Source: Oxalobacter aliiformigenes (lineage in GTDB: Bacteria > Pseudomonadota > Gammaproteobacteria > Burkholderiales > Burkholderiaceae_D). From it: 64,000 nucleotides of DNA. The notes below the pieces were generated by a model that saw only the letters and a program-made list of their open reading frames with translations, had not been told where the DNA came from and searched no databases. The translations under genes and the position numbers were made by a program. Positions within the stretch are counted from its first letter, which is position 1; every line of letters starts with the position of its first letter. This document shows, one piece after another, positions 1 through 10,398 of this stretch. Location: positions 248,001 to 312,000 of the forward strand of contig NZ_CP098252.1 of NCBI RefSeq assembly GCF_027116575.1, in the 5' to 3' direction.

Positions 1-3000
1 AGTCCCTGATGCCGGAAGATTTCGGGGCGATGAAATCGGCAAGACACTGATTGGGGCGGGCTATACCGTCGATAACCGGTCTTTCCATCTGTTGTCTGAG
101 GCCATAATAGGTGAATGCAACTTTCGAACGGGTTTCATCGGTGTAAATCTCGATGTCGTCGTCATTGACACTGTTGGCTGGCATCAGCGCAATGGTGGCA
201 TTGGCTGTCAGCCATTTTCCCCGGATCAGTTTATCCAGCATTTTTTTGCCGTCGTCAAAAACTCTTCTGGCTGTTTCACCTTGGACGGCATCGCCAAGTA
301 TGTCCGGATAGGAACCTGCCAAATCCCAGACGCGGAAAAAGGGTGACCAGTCGATATAATCCGACAAGACGGCAAGATCGATATTTCTGAGAAACCGCTG
401 GCCGAGATAAACCGGTTTTCTGGGAGCACCATCGCCTTCAAAGGAGAGTCTGGCCTTGTTGGTGCGAGCTTCTTTGAGGGACAACAGTTTCTTCGGTTTC
501 TTTTGCGCATGCAGTTCGCGGATATGTTCATAGTCGTCTGCCAGCGTTTTGATGTATTTTTCGCGCATGCTGTCGGACAACAGGGCCTGGATGACGGTAA
601 CGGTACGGGAAGCATCGGGAACCTGAACGACCGGTCCTTCGTAATTCGGGGCGATCTTGATGGCGGTATGCGTTTTGCTTGTTGTCGCTCCGCCGACAAA
701 AAGCGGGATTTTGCGTGAACGGAAATACTCGTCACGCTGCATTTCACTGGCGACATGCATCATTTCTTCCAGCGAGGGGGTGATCAGGCCGGACAACCCG
801 ATGGCATCGGCGTTGACTTCCTTGGCCTTGGCAAGAATCTCCTCGCAGGGAACCATGACACCCATATTGATCACGTCGAAGTTGTTGCACTGAAGAACGA
901 CAGCCACGATGTTTTTTCCGATATCGTGGACATCGCCTTTCACGGTGGCGATCACGATTTTGCCTTTCGATTGGGTGCTCCCACTCTGCCGTTTCTGTTC
1001 CTCGATATAGGGAACCAGATAAGCGACAGCCTGTTTCATGACGCGTGCCGATTTGACGACCTGAGGCAGGAACATCTTGCCTTGCCCGAAAAGATCGCCA
1101 ACGGCATTCATGCCATCCATAAGCGGTCCTTCGATCACTTCGATGGGTTGACCACCTTTTTTGAGAATTTCCTGAAGTGCCTCGCCGGTATCTTCGGTAA
1201 TGAAATCGGTCAGTCCGTGGACGAAGGCATAAGTCAGACGTTTGGCGACAGATTCTGTGCGCCACTGGAGGTTGTCGTTTTCTTTTTTGGCTCCGGCCTG
1301 GAATTCGTTGGCGACTTCGATCAGGCGTTCCGTGGCATCCGGTCGCCGGTTGAGTACCACATCTTCGACCCGTTCACGCAAGGCTTCAGGAATTTCATCG
1401 TACACGCCGATCATGCCGGCATTGACGATACCCATTGTCATCCCGGCCGCAATGGCATGGTAAAGGAAAACGGTATGAATTGCTTCACGTGCGGGATTGT
1501 TTCCGCGCAGGCTGAAACTGACATTGGAAACGCCGCCGCTTATTTTCGCATGAGGCAGATTTGCCTTGATCCATCGTGTCGCCTCAATGAAATCGACTGC
1601 ATAATTGTTATGTTCGTCGATACCGGTGGCAACAGCGAATATATTGGGATCGAAAATAATATCTTCGGCAGGAAAACCGATGGTATTGACCAGCAAGTCG
1701 TATGCCCGTTTGCAAATCGAAATCTTGCGTTCGTAGGTATCGGCCTGACCGGCTTCGTCGAAAGCCATGACGATTACAGCCGCGCCGTATCGCCGGCAGA
1801 GTTTTGCCTGACGCAGAAATTCGGCTTCTCCGGCTTTCAGGGAAATCGAATTGACGATGGATTTTCCCTGAAGACATTTCAGACCGGTTTCGATCACTTC
1901 CCATTTTGAGGAGTCGAGCATAACCGGAACCCGTGCGATTTCCGGTTCGGATGCGATGAGATTCAGAAAACGGCGCATGGCACTGACGGAATCAAGCATG
2001 GCTTCATCCATGTTGATGTCGATAACCTGTGCGCCGTTTTCAACTTGCTGGCGCGCGACAGCCAATGCCTTGTCGTATTCTTCGTTCAGAATCATGCGGG
2101 CAAATGCTTTCGAGCCGGTTACGTTGGTCCGTTCGCCGACATTCACGAAAAGGGAAGAGTCGTCTATTGTGAAAGGCTCAAGGCCCGATAAACGCATGGC
2201 GGGCGAAACGACCGGTATCTTTCTGGGGGGCAACGGTGCGACTGCCTTCGCTATAGCCCGGATATGATCGGGGGTGGTACCGCAACATCCGCCGACGACA
2301 TTGATGAAACCGCTTTCGGCAAATTCTTTCAGAAAGGCCGATGTATCTTCCGGAAGTTCATCGAATCCGGTTTCACTCATCGGATTGGGAAGTCCCGCGT
2401 TCGGATAAATACAGATGTAGGTATCTGCTATCCGGGAGAGTTCTTCGACATAGGGCCTCATCAGCGCGGCACCGAGTGCGCAGTTCAGACCCACGGTAAG
2501 TGGTCTGGCATGCCGGATGGAATGCCAGAAGGCCGTCACCGTCTGTCCTGAAAGAATCCGGCCTGACGCATCCGTTACCGTTCCGGAAATCATGAGCGGC
2601 AATTTCTTGCCTGTCGTTTCGAAAAATGAATCAATCGCAAAAAGTGCCGCCTTGCAGTTTAACGTGTCAAATACGGTTTCGACCAGCAGTAAATCAACAC
2701 CTCCTTCAACCAGTCCGCGGATCTGTTCCGAATAGGCTTCGACAAGCTGGTCAAAGGTAATATTGCGGGCCCCCGGATCATTGACATCAGGTGAAATCGA
2801 TGCCGTACGCGGTGTCGGGCCTATCGAGCCCGCCACAAAACGGGGGTGTTCTGGTGTGGAATATTTATCGCATATTTTTCTCGCAATCCGGGCGGACTGG
2901 ACATTCATCTCGTAGACGAGATGTGCCATATGGTAATCTTCCTGGGCGATTGTCGTTGCGCCGAATGTGTTGGTTTCAATGACATCAGCTCCCGCTTTCA

Positions 3001-3256
3001 GGTATTGTTCGTGTATGGCAGAGATGATGTGCGGCTGGGTCAGTGACAGCAGTTCATTATTACCCTTGACGAACAGTTCCCTGTCTCCTGCCGAGGCAGG
3101 TGGAGCGAAATTGATAAATCGTCCGTTTGGGCCACCTCTGTAGTCCTCTTCAGTCAAGCCGTAGCGCTGGATCATGGTGCCCATGGCACCGTCCAGAATG
3201 AGAATACGGTGCGACATGATTTCGCGAAGAAGGTTTTCAGTTGAATTATTTTCCAT
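1..3256 (-). CDS. metH: Cobalamin-dependent methionine synthase, 3' end cut by window edge
   Basis: Transfers the methyl group of 5-methyl-THF to homocysteine through cobalamin. The frame is open from the ATG at 3256 to the window edge (1085 codons). Modules appear in the usual order: the homocysteine-binding barrel (N-terminal [10 protein letters not shown] and the zinc-site motif GGCCGTTP), the pterin-binding barrel ([17 protein letters not shown]), the cobalamin cap and the B12 module with DVHDIGKN, whose His is the lower axial ligand. The start of the C-terminal AdoMet activation domain is present before the sequence leaves the window. The start is the first ATG before the conserved N-terminus, although no strong ribosome-binding site precedes it. 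I found no cobalamin or SAH riboswitch in the 360-bp leader. It works with metF and ahcY, which lie about 50 kb away. Confidence 0.96.
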   Translation of the reverse strand, partial: MENNSTENLLREIMSHRILILDGAMGTMIQRYGLTEEDYRGGPNGRFINFAPPASAGDRELFVKGNNELLSLTQPHIISAIHEQYLKAGADVIETNTFGATTIAQEDYHMAHLVYEMNVQSARIARKICDKYSTPEHPRFVAGSIGPTPRTASISPDVNDPGARNITFDQLVEAYSEQIRGLVEGGVDLLLVETVFDTLNCKAALFAIDSFFETTGKKLPLMISGTVTDASGRILSGQTVTAFWHSIRHARPLTVGLNCALGAALMRPYVEELSRIADTYICIYPNAGLPNPMSETGFDELPEDTSAFLKEFAESGFINVVGGCCGTTPDHIRAIAKAVAPLPPRKIPVVSPAMRLSGLEPFTIDDSSLFVNVGERTNVTGSKAFARMILNEEYDKALAVARQQVENGAQVIDINMDEAMLDSVSAMRRFLNLIASEPEIARVPVMLDSSKWEVIETGLKCLQGKSIVNSISLKAGEAEFLRQAKLCRRYGAAVIVMAFDEAGQADTYERKISICKRAYDLLVNTIGFPAEDIIFDPNIFAVATGIDEHNNYAVDFIEATRWIKANLPHAKISGGVSNVSFSLRGNNPAREAIHTVFLYHAIAAGMTMGIVNAGMIGVYDEIPEALRERVEDVVLNRRPDATERLIEVANEFQAGAKKENDNLQWRTESVAKRLTYAFVHGLTDFITEDTGEALQEILKKGGQPIEVIEGPLMDGMNAVGDLFGQGKMFLPQVVKSARVMKQAVAYLVPYIEEQKRQSGSTQSKGKIVIATVKGDVHDIGKNIVAVVLQCNNFDVINMGVMVPCEEILAKAKEVNADAIGLSGLITPSLEEMMHVASEMQRDEYFRSRKIPLFVGGATTSKTHTAIKIAPNYEGPVVQVPDASRTVTVIQALLSDSMREKYIKTLADDYEHIRELHAQKKPKKLLSLKEARTNKARLSFEGDGAPRKPVYLGQRFLRNIDLAVLSDYIDWSPFFRVWDLAGSYPDILGDAVQGETARRVFDDGKKMLDKLIRGKWLTANATIALMPANSVNDDDIEIYTDETRSKVAFTYYGLRQQMERPVIDGIARPNQCLADFIAPKSSGIRD

Positions 3257-3617
3257 TTGGATAACAGATAGCTGGCACAAGAAGAAAAACCTTTGCCGAA
3301 TTTGTATTATGGTAAAAAACAGGTGTGAAGATGAAAATTATACTGGAATCGAATGGGCCCCGCGATTCGGTATGCCGCTTTCATGATTCAGTTTGGAGAG
3401 GGGGATTGCCGGTGCGGCGAAGAATCAATCGTCTGTTTGGGGTTTGGCATGTTGGAATCCGTATTCGAAAGCTCGGAAAAAATGGTTTTTTCCGAGCTTT
3501 TTCATGGTTGTCATTGCCTTGATCTGTTTGTTATCGTCCGGATTGTCTGTCGGGCTTGGGAAATGAAATGGCGGAAATTCCATCCGGTCCTGTCAGGAGC
3601 GGATGGAATGGATGATT
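3257..3617. other. Intergenic region, metH leader and dsbC terminator
   Basis: About 360 bp between dsbC and metH, both transcribed leftward. It holds the perfect hairpin at 3468-3500. A TATAAT hexamer can be read on the minus strand around 3340, a possible metH promoter. Short plus-strand ORFs here have no ribosome-binding site or recognisable domain and are not called. Confidence 0.5.
3468..3503 (-). terminator. Rho-independent terminator-like hairpin after dsbC
   Basis: Perfect 15-bp inverted repeat (3468-3482 and 3486-3500) with a 3-base loop. The stem begins with an A run and ends with a T run, so it can act in either direction. It most likely ends dsbC transcription before metH. Confidence 0.8.
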
Positions 3618-4352
3618 TCAGGGCAAGGACTTCAGTTTTCTGTTGATTTCGTCGGCATCGGCAGCGCCCGGAACCCGCGTCCCGTCAGTAAAGAAAATCG
3701 TCGGAGTTCCTTTGATATTCAGTTTCTGGCCGAGTTCACGAATTTTTTTATCCGGGAATGTACAATCGTTCTTTGCCTTTTCCGGCATTTTGTCGTTGAT
3801 CATCCAGTTTTTCCATGTCTGTGCCGGGTTGCCGGAACACCAGACATTTCTGGAAATTTCTACCGACTTTTCGGAAAGGATGTTGTATGGATACAGATAA
3901 ATTGTTACATCATCGACATTGCGCAGATTGTATTCAAGTTGTTTGCAATAGCGGCAGTTCGGATCGGAAAAAACAGCTATTTTCCCTTTTCCGTTTCCTT
4001 TGACGATCTGTATGGCCAGGTCTTTTGGAAGGTCAGAGAAATCGACGATGGTAATTTTCCGGAGTTTCTCGTCCGTATAGTCTTTTTTGGTTTGAAGGTC
4101 CATGATTCTTCCGACAAACAAATATTGCGCCTGTTTGTCCGTATAGACGAGATTGTTTCCGATCTGGACTTCATACAATCCTGAGTAGGGTGTTTTGACA
4201 ATGGTTTCTTTCTTGACATCCACGCCAAGATATTCCCTGAATCGCTGCTGGATCGTGGTTTCGGGAGAAGACGATGCGAATACAATCTGCCCGAACAACA
4301 AAAACACTACCGGTATGAAACGTTGTATGAAATGTGAAAACAGACTGTTCAT
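3618..4352 (-). CDS. dsbC: Thiol:disulfide interchange protein DsbC
   Basis: Periplasmic disulfide isomerase that shuffles wrong disulfides and is kept reduced by DsbD. The 244-residue product has a hydrophobic signal peptide (residues 1 to about 27), an N-terminal dimerisation domain, and a thioredoxin fold with active-site C133-R-Y-C136. The cis-proline is in GTP-T near residue 217. Two further cysteines (about 172 and 197) match the structural disulfide of E. coli DsbC. Length is normal for the family. It lies upstream of metH but is separated from it by a strong hairpin, so it is probably a single-gene unit. Confidence 0.93.
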   Translation of the reverse strand: MNSLFSHFIQRFIPVVFLLFGQIVFASSSPETTIQQRFREYLGVDVKKETIVKTPYSGLYEVQIGNNLVYTDKQAQYLFVGRIMDLQTKKDYTDEKLRKITIVDFSDLPKDLAIQIVKGNGKGKIAVFSDPNCRYCKQLEYNLRNVDDVTIYLYPYNILSEKSVEISRNVWCSGNPAQTWKNWMINDKMPEKAKNDCTFPDKKIRELGQKLNIKGTPTIFFTDGTRVPGAADADEINRKLKSLP

Positions 4353-4506
4353 GAAAAAGTTCCTAGGATAATTTTTGCAAAGGATAGGACAAGCGGGCAG
4401 TCTTGGCTATCATTGCCTTCAGATATTTCTCGTGTGCGCAAGAAAAAGCAATCTTATATAATGAAAAACGACAAGTTCGTGATTTTTTTGTTACAATTCA
4501 CGTTTC

Positions 4507-4582
<76 letters not shown>

Positions 4583-4617
4583 GAGAATAATCCAAAGCCA
4601 TCCCAAGATGTCTTTTA

Positions 4618-4652
4618 AGCCGCGTAAATTCAACAGTTTACGCGGCTTTTTT
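4618..4652 (+). terminator. Terminator of the tRNA-Thr transcript
   Basis: An 11-bp stem (4618-4628 and 4636-4646) with a 7-base loop is followed by a run of T. It lies 36 bp after the tRNA and fits a rho-independent terminator. Confidence 0.85.
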
Positions 4653-4714
4653 TGTTTTTGTCGCCCTGTAACGTCCTCGTTGGTCTTTTGAAAAAAGGCC
4701 TGGTTCGAAGTTTT

Positions 4715-5239
4715 TCAGCGATTCAGTTGTTTCTGTATCCATACCATGATCATGGTGACGACGTAATCCTGTTGTTGTCGTGATAATGCCGTGTTGGGCG
4801 TTATTCCGTGCCATTTTCGTAGGCAGTTCCGGCAACAGGTGCCTGTTGCGTGTTGTGCGATAAATACGGGGTGGCCGCGCATGGGAGTCTGTTTGCCATC
4901 GTTGGGTATTTTTGCCGGTGCCAGACGGGTCCGGACAAAATCCTGTGCATGTCGGACTACGGTTTCAAGGCCCTTGTCCTGAATATACTGCAATTCCTTT
5001 TGTTTCAGCCTGAAACTGTTCCTGAATGCTGAATGTGAAAGGGCGACAAGCCGTTCCTGAAAGAAATGTTCCCTGTCGGGCAGTACGACCAGATGATCGT
5101 GTCGGATCGTGAAGTTCTCCGTTCCGGGTGTTTCGCTGTGTACCGGATCATGGGGGGAAGGAACGGAAGCAATATTCGGACTGTCTTCCCAGAAATCCTT
5201 TTGGGTTGGCTTCATGCCGGATTTTTGTGAATGGCTCAT
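4715..5239 (-). CDS. DUF4186 family protein
   Basis: Conserved protein of unknown function, about 174 residues from this start. The C-terminal 120 residues carry the family pattern: KGLETVVRHAQDF, then NDGKQTPMRGHPVFIAQHA, then CCRNCLRKWHGI and a final DYVV.MIMVWI. The conserved His and Cys residues suggest a metal site, but I know of no assigned reaction. The start is uncertain. The frame stays open upstream to 5542, but that part overlaps trmO and has no family likeness. ATGs at 5239 and 5215 are the candidates, neither with a good ribosome-binding site. It follows trmO on the same strand by about 140 bp. Confidence 0.75.
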   Translation of the reverse strand: MSHSQKSGMKPTQKDFWEDSPNIASVPSPHDPVHSETPGTENFTIRHDHLVVLPDREHFFQERLVALSHSAFRNSFRLKQKELQYIQDKGLETVVRHAQDFVRTRLAPAKIPNDGKQTPMRGHPVFIAQHATGTCCRNCLRKWHGITPNTALSRQQQDYVVTMIMVWIQKQLNR

Positions 5240-5378
5240 ATGAATCGGGAAGCGGATCGATGACAGGGAAGAGGGGTGCGAGCCGGAATTTCCTTTTGTC
5301 GGGCGTGATACGAAAAAAACATGTGGCCGTCCGGAACGCATTTTTCGATATCGTGACCGATGTATCCGGATATTTGCA

Positions 5379-5873
5379 TTAGTGTTGCCGTGATGGTTTA
5401 TATTGCCGTCTACCCCGGATAAAGGCTGTTTTTTCGTCCACATCATCCAGCCAGCCGTTTCGGGTGGCATAAACATGGTCGAAACGGGCGGCATAGGGTT
5501 TGATATCCAGAACCGGGGTTTTGTCCAGTATGTCGACGCCACGAATATGCAGAATGTTGTTTTCGACTTTCAGCAATTCAACAATGCTCAGGCCGATTGC
5601 ATTGGGACGCAGTGGTGTACGTGTTGCAAAAATACCATGTTCCATGTCTTGCAGGAATGATTTGACGATCAGTTTCGGTTTGCCTGCATTGTGCAGGTGG
5701 TAGATCAGATAAAGATGGGAAAAGCCTTCTATGTCTTTTAATCCTTCGGTGAATTCAGGAAAGACCTCAACGGTTCCGTAGCAGTCTTGTGCGAAAACAG
5801 GTTGAGCAGGTGTTTCAATAGCGTTGTAGTGCTCACTGTGGATAATGCCGACGGGTGAGAAAGAGAGATTCAT
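5379..5873 (-). CDS. trmO: tRNA (N6-threonylcarbamoyladenosine(37)-N6)-methyltransferase TrmO
   Basis: SAM-dependent enzyme of the TsaA/TrmO beta-barrel family that methylates t6A37 in tRNA-Thr. The 164-residue product has the family start (FSPVGIIHSE), the middle motif GFSHLYLIYHLH, and the block TRTPLRPNAIGLS followed by RGVDILDKTPVLDIKPY. Compared with E. coli TrmO it is a short form without the C-terminal extension. Its neighbour tRNA-Thr is a substrate class of this enzyme, though the adjacency may be chance. Confidence 0.9.
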   Translation of the reverse strand: MNLSFSPVGIIHSEHYNAIETPAQPVFAQDCYGTVEVFPEFTEGLKDIEGFSHLYLIYHLHNAGKPKLIVKSFLQDMEHGIFATRTPLRPNAIGLSIVELLKVENNILHIRGVDILDKTPVLDIKPYAARFDHVYATRNGWLDDVDEKTAFIRGRRQYKPSRQH

Positions 5874-6197
5874 GGTGGGTCGCTGTCGGAAATTTTTTCA
5901 GTCGTTTGTGGTAAATGAAAGTAGTTTGCCGGAGTGGTTAACCGTGTTTCTGTTGTCTGTATCCTTTTTTACGGGAGAATCGGATAGTGTATCTTTTGCC
6001 GGGATGCTTTTTTGCGGATAAGTCGTTTCGGCAGATGGAAAAGTCCTGCCCGATCACTGGTATTGCCTGATGGATTCTTTTTGCCGGTTATGCAATATAT
6101 TTCAAAGTATAATTCATATTTTGACCGGTGCTATCTTCTGTGCGGTTCAGTTCCTGGAGAGAATTAACGGTTTAACGGTTCAATTGACGAGAGTTGT
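5874..6197. other. Intergenic region between divergent trmO and a zinc-ribbon gene
   Basis: About 320 bp with no credible ORF. A TATAAT hexamer on the plus strand (6108-6113) could serve the rightward gene but has no good -35 at the right distance. Nothing else recognised. Confidence 0.4.
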
Positions 6198-6695
6198 ATG
6201 ACTAAGCTGGCGCAAAAAAAAGTTTGTCTGGATTGTGGAAAGTCCTTTGTGGGCAATCCTCGTGCACGGTATTGTCCCGGATGCAGGGAACTGCGGCGGA
6301 CGAGAAACAATCATGAAGGAGCGGAAAAAAGCAATCCTGGTCCGGTCAGGCGTTCCGGGTCGTCGCGAATGGAATCGCTTAAAAAATATATATCTTTCTC
6401 GCGTTTGGCTATTTTGAATATCATTTTTCTGGTTGTCGGACTTTCCTATGCCTGGTACCTGAATAGCCAGCCTTTCAGCATGGAGACGCAGCAGAAACTG
6501 GAGGCTTTCGCGCCAACGAATATGGCTTTGATCACGTTGCTTGTTTTGGGGAGTGGTGTACGTTTTTTTTATGGGTATAAAGACAAAAAAACAGGCAATC
6601 CGTTCTGGAGAGAGAACTACTGGAAGCAGCTGGTCATGTGGCTGTGCGGTTTGGCTTTCACTGAATGTATGGCGCTTTATTTTGTATTTTCCTGA
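6198..6695 (+). CDS. Hypothetical membrane protein with N-terminal zinc ribbon
   Basis: A 165-residue protein not recognised as a named family. The first 35 residues contain two cysteine pairs, C-L-D-C and C-P-G-C, spaced as in a treble-clef or zinc-ribbon metal site. A basic linker follows. Then come three predicted hydrophobic segments, around residues 70-90 (ILNIIFLVVGLSYAWYL), 108-125 (MALITLLVLGSGVRFFYGY) and 145-165 (VMWLCGLAFTECMALYF). It is expected to be an inner-membrane protein with the zinc domain in the cytoplasm. It stands alone, with a strong terminator directly after it. Confidence 0.7.
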   Translation: MTKLAQKKVCLDCGKSFVGNPRARYCPGCRELRRTRNNHEGAEKSNPGPVRRSGSSRMESLKKYISFSRLAILNIIFLVVGLSYAWYLNSQPFSMETQQKLEAFAPTNMALITLLVLGSGVRFFYGYKDKKTGNPFWRENYWKQLVMWLCGLAFTECMALYFVFS

Positions 6696-6711
6696 TTTGA
6701 AAGAGTTTCTC

Positions 6712-6746
6712 AAAACGGCTGATGCAAATGCATCAGCCGTTTTTTT
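6712..6746 (+). terminator. Rho-independent terminator
   Basis: A perfect 14-bp stem (6712-6725 and 6730-6743) with a four-base loop runs into a T tract. It separates the zinc-ribbon gene from the ptx operon. Confidence 0.92.
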
Positions 6747-6769
6747 TGGGGGGGAGGAAGATAGGAAAT

Positions 6770-6787
6770 CCGTCACAGGATTGACAC
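6770..6787 (+). promoter_or_regulatory. Possible Pho box upstream of ptxA
   Basis: Two heptamers, CCGTCAC (6770-6776) and TTGACAC (6781-6787), are 11 bp apart as direct repeats. The spacing matches a PhoB-type box (CTGTCAC-N4-CTGTCAC), with 6/7 and 5/7 matches. It lies about 75 bp before ptxA. The matches are imperfect, so this is inference supported by the gene function (phosphorus acquisition). Confidence 0.4.
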
Positions 6788-6857
6788 ATTGTTTTTCTAA
6801 CATGGCGCTGTTCAATAGTCCGTTTGAATATGGACTCAACCAAGGAGCATCCATGTC

Positions 6858-7649
6858 ATGATTCAATTGGAAAATGTCAGTGTCAGATATGAAGATACGG
6901 TTGCCTTGCATCCGGTTTCTCTCGGAATCCATGAAGGACAGTTTACCGTTCTGCTCGGTTCATCCGGTGCGGGAAAATCCACTTTTCTAAGATGCCTTAA
7001 CCTGATGCATTCCCGAATTAGCGGTCGGGTGCGTGTTTCCGGTTTCGATGGAAACTGGAACAGAAAAGCACTGCAGAAACTTCGTCGTGAAACAGGGATG
7101 ATTTTCCAGCAGCATCAATTGATCGAAAGGCAATCGGCGCTTCAGAATGTTTTGATGGGAAGGTTCGGGTATCACTCTGTTTTGCGTTCTCTGTTCCCGC
7201 TATCGGAGGCAGAGCAGAAATTGGGGCTGCAAAGCCTGAAACGGGTAGGGTTGCTTGACAAGGCACTGTGTCGGGTAAACCAGTTGAGTGGCGGCCAGCA
7301 ACAGCGGGTCGGTATTGCCAGAGTGCTTGCGCAACAACCCAAAACCATTCTTGCAGATGAACCGGTTGCAAGTCTTGATCCTGCAACAGCGGATGAAGTG
7401 CTGGAGTTGCTGCATTCTATTTGTCGTGAAGACGGTATCTCCGCGGTTGTCAGTCTGCATCAGGTTGATCTGGCAAGGAAATATGCAGACCGGATTATCG
7501 GTCTGGCTGGAGGTCGCGTCGTTTTTGACGGTGTTCCCGAAACGTTGACCGAAGCCGGAATTGAAGAGCTTTACAGGAACAGACGTTCCGGCACAGAAGC
7601 GTCAATGGCGGACCCGTTGCCGAATTTTTCCCTTCCATTAGCGAGTTAA
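6858..7649 (+). CDS. ptxA: Phosphite/phosphonate ABC transporter, ATP-binding protein PtxA
   Basis: ATPase of a PhnC-type importer; in this operon the expected substrate is phosphite. The 263 residues carry Walker A (GSSGAGKST, about 33-41), the Q-loop MIFQQHQL, the signature LSGGQQQR, Walker B ILADEP, the D-loop SLDP and the switch His in SLHQVD. An AAGGAG at 6842-6847 lies 10 nt from this ATG. A two-codon ORF (ATG TCA TGA, 6853-6861) sits at ideal distance from the same site and overlaps the start, which may tune initiation. It is first of four tightly spaced genes. Confidence 0.93.
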   Translation: MIQLENVSVRYEDTVALHPVSLGIHEGQFTVLLGSSGAGKSTFLRCLNLMHSRISGRVRVSGFDGNWNRKALQKLRRETGMIFQQHQLIERQSALQNVLMGRFGYHSVLRSLFPLSEAEQKLGLQSLKRVGLLDKALCRVNQLSGGQQQRVGIARVLAQQPKTILADEPVASLDPATADEVLELLHSICREDGISAVVSLHQVDLARKYADRIIGLAGGRVVFDGVPETLTEAGIEELYRNRRSGTEASMADPLPNFSLPLAS

Positions 7650-8516
<867 letters not shown>

Positions 8517-8532
8517 TTGATCAGGGGGTGAT

Positions 8533-9336
8533 ATGTCTGTTTCCGCTGAATTTTCTCCTTTTCTGAATGCCTGTCGACATGCATGGAACCGCTTTCTGGT
8601 GACTTTTGCGATTCTTGCTATTGTCGTTGCAGGGTGTTGTTATTATGCCGGCCTGTTCGATGTGGAAAGGCTTGCCGATGGAGCGCCGAGTCTGGCCAGT
8701 CTGGTTTCCGAAATGTTTCCGCCCGATTTTTCCCGGTTGAAGGATTGGGGCGGACCACTTGTCGATACGTTGGCGATGAGTGTCGCCGGAACAGCGATAG
8801 CAGTCGTGTTATCGTTGCCTCTGGCGATATTGGCGGCCAGAAATACCAGTCCGCATCCATTGGTCTTCCATCTATGCCGCGGTTTTTTAAATGGTCTGCG
8901 TTCCATTCCGGAACTGATTATGGGTATTGTCTTTGTCGCTGCGGTCGGATTCGGAGCGTTGCCCGGAGTTCTTGCACTGGCTTTCCATTCGGTCGGTATG
9001 GTTGCCAAGTTTTTTGCGGAAGCGATCGAACATGTTGATCCGGCACCAGTTGAAGCGGCAAGAGCCGCCGGTTGCAGCCCTTTGCAAGTCATTTTTCATG
9101 GCATTGTTCCGCAGGTATTTCCGCAAATGGCTGATACGGCCATTTATCGTTGGGAATATAATTTTCGCGCTTCGACTGTCATGGGAATGGTCGGAGCCGG
9201 AGGCATCGGGTTCGAACTGATCGGTTCCTTGCGGATCATGCAATATCAGGAAGTATCGGCCATTCTGATCGTCATTTTGTTGATGGTCACTTTTGTTGAT
9301 GTATTCGGTTCGTGGTTGCGCAGGAAAACACAATAG
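8533..9336 (+). CDS. ptxC: Phosphite ABC transporter permease PtxC
   Basis: PhnE-type inner-membrane permease, 267 residues, with about six hydrophobic segments. The EAA-type cytoplasmic loop reads VEAARAAGCSPLQVIFHGIVP, and the family's conserved end GMVGAGGIGFEL is present. It would pair with PtxA as ATPase and PtxB as binding protein. It lies 16 bp after ptxB with a GGGGTG-like ribosome-binding site, in the operon ptxABCD. Confidence 0.92.
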   Translation: MSVSAEFSPFLNACRHAWNRFLVTFAILAIVVAGCCYYAGLFDVERLADGAPSLASLVSEMFPPDFSRLKDWGGPLVDTLAMSVAGTAIAVVLSLPLAILAARNTSPHPLVFHLCRGFLNGLRSIPELIMGIVFVAAVGFGALPGVLALAFHSVGMVAKFFAEAIEHVDPAPVEAARAAGCSPLQVIFHGIVPQVFPQMADTAIYRWEYNFRASTVMGMVGAGGIGFELIGSLRIMQYQEVSAILIVILLMVTFVDVFGSWLRRKTQ

Positions 9337-9351
9337 GGATCGAGGTGGAAA

Positions 9352-10347
9352 ATGAATAAGCCTAAAGTTGTATTGACTCATTGGGTTCACCCGGAAATTA
9401 TCGAATTGCTGCGGGAAAAGGCTGAAGTCGTCGCCAATCCGGGCCGGAAAACACTTCCGAGAGAGGTATTGCTGGAAAGGGCGAAAGATGCCGATGCCTT
9501 GATGGCTTTCATGCCGGACTGTATTGACGAGGCCTTTCTGAAGGCCTGTCCCAGATTGAAAATTATCGCTGCGGCCCTGAAAGGATTCGACAATTTTGAT
9601 GTGGATGCTTGTACCCGTCATGGTGTATGGCTGACTATCGCACCGGATCTCTTGACGATTCCTACAGCAGAACTGACAGTAGGCCTGGTTCTGGGTATCA
9701 CAAGGAATATGCTTGAGGGTGACAGGCATATACGGAGTGGACAATTTGCCGGGTGGCGCCCGGAACTTTATGGGCTCGGATTGTACGGGCGGACAGCCGG
9801 TATTGTCGGTTTGGGGCTTGTGGGCAGAGCTGTTGCTGAACGCTTGAAAGGGTTTGGCATGAATCTGGTTTATTCTGATGAAATTTCACTGCCGCCTGAT
9901 GAAGAAGAACAGCTTGGGCTTACGAAAGTGACCTTTTCAGGATTGCTGGATTCAAGCGATATCGTTATCCCTTTGCTGCCGTTGACGGACCGGACGTTTC
10001 ATTTGTTTGACAGAAATGCATTGGCAAGGATGAAGAAAGGCAGTTATCTGGTCAATGCCTGCCGTGGCTCGGTTGTTGATGAAATGGCCGTTGTCGAATC
10101 TCTTGAAAAGCGGCATCTTGCAGGGTATGCGGCCGATGTTTTTGAAATGGAAGACTGGATTCGTCCGGACCGTCCCCGTTCGATCCCGAAGGCATTGCTG
10201 GAGAATACGGCGCAAACATTTTTCACCCCACATCTGGGGTCGGCCGTAGATGATGTCAGGATAGAAATTGAACGTTATTGCACCCGGAGTATTTTTCAGG
10301 CACTGGATGGCAAAATTCCCGAAGGGAAGGTAAATGATATCTGTTGA
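9352..10347 (+). CDS. ptxD: NAD-dependent phosphite dehydrogenase PtxD
   Basis: Oxidises phosphite to phosphate with reduction of NAD+. The 331-residue D-2-hydroxyacid-dehydrogenase fold matches the characterised PtxD at the residues that define phosphite specificity: M54, K77 (ALKGFDNFD), W135 and Y140, R238 (CRGSVVDE), E267 (FEMEDW), H294 and R303. The Rossmann motif is GLGLVG. An acidic Asp-Glu (176-177) replaces Glu175 after the second strand, which favours NAD over NADP. Ordinary glycerate or hydroxypyruvate reductases lack the [12 protein letters not shown] block. It follows ptxC by 15 bp. Confidence 0.93.
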   Translation: MNKPKVVLTHWVHPEIIELLREKAEVVANPGRKTLPREVLLERAKDADALMAFMPDCIDEAFLKACPRLKIIAAALKGFDNFDVDACTRHGVWLTIAPDLLTIPTAELTVGLVLGITRNMLEGDRHIRSGQFAGWRPELYGLGLYGRTAGIVGLGLVGRAVAERLKGFGMNLVYSDEISLPPDEEEQLGLTKVTFSGLLDSSDIVIPLLPLTDRTFHLFDRNALARMKKGSYLVNACRGSVVDEMAVVESLEKRHLAGYAADVFEMEDWIRPDRPRSIPKALLENTAQTFFTPHLGSAVDDVRIEIERYCTRSIFQALDGKIPEGKVNDIC

Positions 10348-10367
10348 GCAAGACAGGATTCTGGAAA

Positions 10368-10397
10368 AAAGGACAGCATAAGCTGTCCTTTAGTTTT
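10368..10397 (+). terminator. Terminator after ptxD, probably bidirectional
   Basis: A 10-bp stem (10368-10377 and 10382-10391) has a four-base loop. It is flanked by an A run upstream and T-rich sequence downstream. It lies between the convergent ptxD and UPF0149 genes. Confidence 0.85.
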
Positions 10398-10398
10398 T

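Noticed and set aside
3257..3470. Cobalamin or SAH riboswitch in the metH leader
   Set aside because: I looked for the B12 box and the SAH aptamer pairs on the minus strand and found neither.
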